Assembly (NCBI RefSeq): GCF_015207035.1
Contig: NZ_JADEXQ010000004.1
Location: 58,797 to 122,796 of the forward strand
From: Romeriopsis navalis LEGE 11480
GTDB taxonomy: Bacteria > Cyanobacteriota > Cyanobacteriia > Leptolyngbyales > Leptolyngbyaceae
Length of the DNA stretch: 64,000 nt
Direction: 5' to 3'
This document shows positions 61,134 to 64,000 of the stretch, one piece after another. A program made the translations under genes and the position numbers. Numbering within the stretch: the stretch's first letter is position 1; each line of letters starts with the position of its first letter. The notes beneath the pieces are model-generated. The model saw nothing but the letters and a program-made list of their open reading frames with translations. It did not search any database and was not told the origin of the DNA.

Positions 61134-64000
61134 ATGGCATCGAAGATTTTGCAATTTTTGACGACAGATGTCCGTGAGCTGAATTGGAAACAGGCGACGG
61201 CGGTGACTAAAACAGCGGCGGACACCGGAAAAGCTGTTTTGGATCTAGCAAAGATTGTCAAGGAAAAGCAAGGGGATTTAGAAAAGGCGAAGGATGCGAT
61301 CGCCCCCTATGTCAGCGAAATGTCGTCGCTGCTGGATGTGCTGAATTCACCGATCGCTTCAGTGGTGAAGTATACGATTCCGTTTGCGCCGATCGCGGTG
61401 ACAATTTTGCAGATTATTTGTGAGGCAACGAAGCGGGAACCGACGCTGGAGCAATGTGTAGCGTTGATGACGCAAGTAGCGTATTTGCAGAGTTTGCAGG
61501 ATACCTTTGGGACGAAGGCAGGTAAGACATTGTTGGGTCGCTTGAAGCCGGAGCAGGCTACGGAGCAGGTGCAGGCGAAGATCCGGGAGTTGGGGAATCT
61601 CAGCTTGGATCGGCGTGGGGCGGAGCAGGTGATTGCGGCGTTTGCGGAGACGGAGTTGGCGCAGAAGTTTAATGGGGTGTTGGTGTCACGGTTGGTGGAT
61701 GCAGGGATGGAACAGGCGCAGTCGGAGACCTGGGCACAGCGGGTGGCGTGGAATACGCCGAGATTTTTTAATCAGGCTGTGGCGGACGCGGAAGATAAAG
61801 TCAAGACGCTGGCGAAAATGTTTAGTAATGGCGGGCGGGAGATGCTGGAGCGATCGTACAGCATCGATCGCTATCTTGCGGAAGAGATTCAGCCATTGCC
61901 GCAGGAGCTAATTTTTGATGAGACGGATTTGCGCTATCGCGATATTTATGTATCGTTGCAGGCGCAACCGTTGATGCAGGATGGGAGTAAAGCTAGATAT
62001 CAATCACCTGTTCGACTTGAGCAACGCATCTCAGAATTACTGGCTTACGATCGCAAGTCCAATGAAATCATCTTCATTCAAGGCGATGCGGGACAGGGGA
62101 AGAGTGTATTTTGTCGGATGTTTAGCGATCGTATCCACCGAGAATTATTCCCGAGCTTTACGCCGATTTTGATTCGGTTGCGGGATTTGCGGACGTTGGC
62201 GAATAATCTGACGACTACGTTGGAAACCCATTTAGAACATTGGGATTTTGTGCAGTCGGATGGGGGCTGGCTGACCGATCGCAATCAACGCTTTTTGTTT
62301 TTGTTGGATGGGTTTGATGAGTTGCTGTTGCAGGGTGGGGTAAAGAGTGGTGAGACGGGGGGATTGAAGGAATTTCTTGAGCAGGTGGTGAGTTTCCAAA
62401 AAGGCAGTCATCATCGATTTGTGATTACGGGCCGTCCGTTGTCATTGCAAGGGATCGATCGCTTGATTAGCCAGAACAAAAATCTGGTGCGATTGGCGCT
62501 GTGTCCGATGCAGGATGCCGATCGGGCTTTATGGCTCAAGCAATGGGCCGTTAAATTTGGGGTGGATGAACGGGATGCGTTTGCGGCTTTTCTCCAGGAT
62601 TGTCCAGCCGATGTCAGCGATAAATTAGCCCGGGAACCGTTGCTGTTGTATTTGCTGGGGCGAATGCATCGGGACCAAGCAATCTCAGCGTTAGATTTGC
62701 AGGGAACTGCGGGGATGAAATCGAAGATCAAAATTTATGATGCGGTGATTAATTGGGTATTGGAACGGCAGCGGGATAATGTCAATCTGCGTATCACAGG
62801 TTTGGAACGTGCTGAATTGCGGCAATTGCTGACTGAAGCAGCGCTTTGTGTGGTGCAGTCGGGCAATGAAACAGCCCAAGTGAAAACGCTGGAAGCACGC
62901 TTAGCTAGAGATAGTAATAATCCAATCGCAGCGTTAATTGAGCAAGCCCGGAAAGCCGCCGATGTCAATGAGCAAAAAGCGTTAAATAATTTGCTGACGA
63001 CGTTTTACATTAAGCCTGCGGCGGTGGATCAAGAAGGCTCGATCGAGTTTGCTCACAAGAGCTTTGGGGAATTTCTGTTTGCGGAGCGGCTGAAGGAGGC
63101 GATTGAGGATTGGACTGAAACTATAGACAAGCGCGGGCGCAAAATGCCCGTTATTGATGATGAGAAATTACATGGACAGATTTATGATTTATTGGGCTAT
63201 GGCGGACTCACGCTAGAAATCACAGATTATCTAATGGTGATGCTGGAGGATACCCAGAAATGGAATACAGGGCTTTTATTTGAGCGGTTGAATGATTTCT
63301 GGGAGCGTTGGTGCGATGGGGAATTTATCGATGCGCCACCGGAGAATTTGCCCCAAAAAAAGATGCGCTTATTACGTGAGCAGATGCCCGATCAGAAAAC
63401 CAAATTAGGATTGCGGCAGGTTGATGTTTATACGGGATTGAATATTTTGATTCTGCTGCTGGGATTGCATCGGTATACGCAGTCGCCAAATAGGTTGAAA
63501 GATCGAATCTATTTTTACCCCAGCGAAAAAACAGCGGATGAAAATATACGAACATCTCGCTTACTAAAAGTAATTCATCACAGTGAGGGTTTGGAATTGG
63601 GAAGTTTTCGTGTGATCGTTGGCTTTGCCATGAGCAGCGCCAACCTCAGCAGCGCCAACCTCCGTAACACTAACCTCAGCAGCGTCAACCTCAGCAACGC
63701 CAACCTCCGTAACACTAACCTCAGCAGCGTCAACCTCAGCAACGCCAACCTCCGCAACACTAATCTCCGCAACGCAGACCTCTTCAAGGCAGACCTCTTC
63801 AAGGCAGACCTCCGCAACACTAACCTCCGCAACGCAGACCTCCGCAACGCAGACCTCAGCAACGCAGACCTCAGCAACGCAAACCTCCGCAACGCAGACC
63901 TCCGCAACGCAGACCTCCGCAACGCAGACCTCAGCAACGCTAACCTCAGTAGCGCTAATCTGTTCAAGGCAGACCTCAGCAACGCTAATCTGTTCAAGGC
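61134..64000 (+). CDS. NACHT/STAND-type NTPase with C-terminal pentapeptide repeats (3' truncated by window)
   Basis: One uninterrupted frame of at least 955 codons from ATG 61134 to the window end. Residues 1-290 are a helical N-terminal region without a recognised domain. Residues 312-480 are the NTPase: Walker A GDAGQGKS (317-324), Walker B LLDGFDEL (390-397) with the DGxDE of NACHT proteins, and a sensor strand HHRFVITGRPL. Residues 480-830 are helical, ending in the FAHKSFGEFLFAERL block common after NACHT domains. From residue 834 the chain is pentapeptide repeats (A-N/D-L-x-N/S), about 24 copies to the window edge, a sensor-like beta helix. Such proteins occur in bacterial antiphage and signalling STAND systems; function here is unknown. 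Confidence 0.88.
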   Translation, partial: MASKILQFLTTDVRELNWKQATAVTKTAADTGKAVLDLAKIVKEKQGDLEKAKDAIAPYVSEMSSLLDVLNSPIASVVKYTIPFAPIAVTILQIICEATKREPTLEQCVALMTQVAYLQSLQDTFGTKAGKTLLGRLKPEQATEQVQAKIRELGNLSLDRRGAEQVIAAFAETELAQKFNGVLVSRLVDAGMEQAQSETWAQRVAWNTPRFFNQAVADAEDKVKTLAKMFSNGGREMLERSYSIDRYLAEEIQPLPQELIFDETDLRYRDIYVSLQAQPLMQDGSKARYQSPVRLEQRISELLAYDRKSNEIIFIQGDAGQGKSVFCRMFSDRIHRELFPSFTPILIRLRDLRTLANNLTTTLETHLEHWDFVQSDGGWLTDRNQRFLFLLDGFDELLLQGGVKSGETGGLKEFLEQVVSFQKGSHHRFVITGRPLSLQGIDRLISQNKNLVRLALCPMQDADRALWLKQWAVKFGVDERDAFAAFLQDCPADVSDKLAREPLLLYLLGRMHRDQAISALDLQGTAGMKSKIKIYDAVINWVLERQRDNVNLRITGLERAELRQLLTEAALCVVQSGNETAQVKTLEARLARDSNNPIAALIEQARKAADVNEQKALNNLLTTFYIKPAAVDQEGSIEFAHKSFGEFLFAERLKEAIEDWTETIDKRGRKMPVIDDEKLHGQIYDLLGYGGLTLEITDYLMVMLEDTQKWNTGLLFERLNDFWERWCDGEFIDAPPENLPQKKMRLLREQMPDQKTKLGLRQVDVYTGLNILILLLGLHRYTQSPNRLKDRIYFYPSEKTADENIRTSRLLKVIHHSEGLELGSFRVIVGFAMSSANLSSANLRNTNLSSVNLSNANLRNTNLSSVNLSNANLRNTNLRNADLFKADLFKADLRNTNLRNADLRNADLSNADLSNANLRNADLRNADLRNADLSNANLSSANLFKADLSNANLFK
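63630..64000 (+). repeat. Tandem 15-bp repeats encoding pentapeptides
   Basis: About 24 consecutive 15-bp units (for example CTCAGCAACGCAGAC and CTCCGCAACGCAGAC), each one pentapeptide. Larger blocks such as the 45-bp set around 63675 and 63720 recur, and the array continues past the window end. Confidence 0.9.

Noticed and set aside
61633..61911. 92-residue Arg-rich plus-strand frame
   Set aside because: It is an out-of-frame shadow within the long ATPase gene, whose own frame is open across the whole stretch.
63578..63997. 139-residue Leu/Arg/Ala repeat frame on the minus strand
   Set aside because: It is the antisense of the pentapeptide-repeat array; regular 15-bp repeats keep several frames open by chance.

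Overview
The window reads as a chromosomal segment of a cyanobacterium, most likely a filamentous one. Evidence: GCGATCGC/CGATCG (HIP1-type) octamers occur throughout; cytochrome c maturation is of system II (CcdA plus Ccs1/ResB); PII carries the cyanobacterial T-loop with Ser49 and Tyr51; Hfq is the short cyanobacterial type; and Ycf33/DUF751, DUF928, an MCE/MlaF pair and a cyanobacterial Crp-type regulator are present. The filamentous inference rests on a PatX-like gene (7697-8002), because PatX is reported to co-occur with HetR in filamentous strains. No rRNA, complete tRNA, CRISPR array, transposase or prophage was seen.

Layout. 1-10.4 kb: 3' part of a histidine kinase, a PlsC-like acyltransferase, VOC and TPR proteins, ccdA and ccs1, then the PatX-like multi-RGSGR precursor behind a DIF1-type promoter, a DUF2809 membrane protein, queF and a coiled-coil membrane protein. 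10.4-19.5 kb: glnB, ruvC, a receiver-kinase hybrid, miaB, a PAS kinase, cysK overlapping convergent cutA, a membrane protein and a phosphopantetheinyl transferase. 19.7-31.9 kb: desaturase, two paralogous receiver proteins (kinase and GGDEF-EAL), a frameshifted P-loop kinase, an isochorismatase-like enzyme divergent from a LysR gene, DUF952, AraC, an FHA-PrsW fusion, def and ftsX. 32-46.5 kb: Crp-type regulator, an orphan DALR-domain protein, a candidate small RNA, HAD phosphatase, DUF928, a Tat-exported phosphoesterase, a Dam-like methylase, ycf33, dapF/hfq, mlaD/mlaF-like genes, yvcK-like gene and tsaE. 46.5-51.5 kb: a LysR regulator, a membrane protein, a flavodoxin-like reductase and a Rieske-ThDP enzyme fusion. 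51.6-57.1 kb: amidase, DUF212, crtE, folD, lipoprotein and Nudix genes. 57.2-64 kb: arsR-type repressor with a 20-bp palindrome, pstS-pstC-pstA-pstB, and a long NACHT/STAND-type ATPase ending in pentapeptide repeats that runs off the window.

Most of the segment is housekeeping. The accessory parts most worth attention are the PatX-like repeat precursor, the Rieske-ThDP cluster, the ArsR-linked phosphate operon with a dispersed repeat at the start of pstA, the candidate small RNA near 34.2 kb, and the terminal STAND ATPase. All functions are inferred from motifs read by eye; no database search was run.
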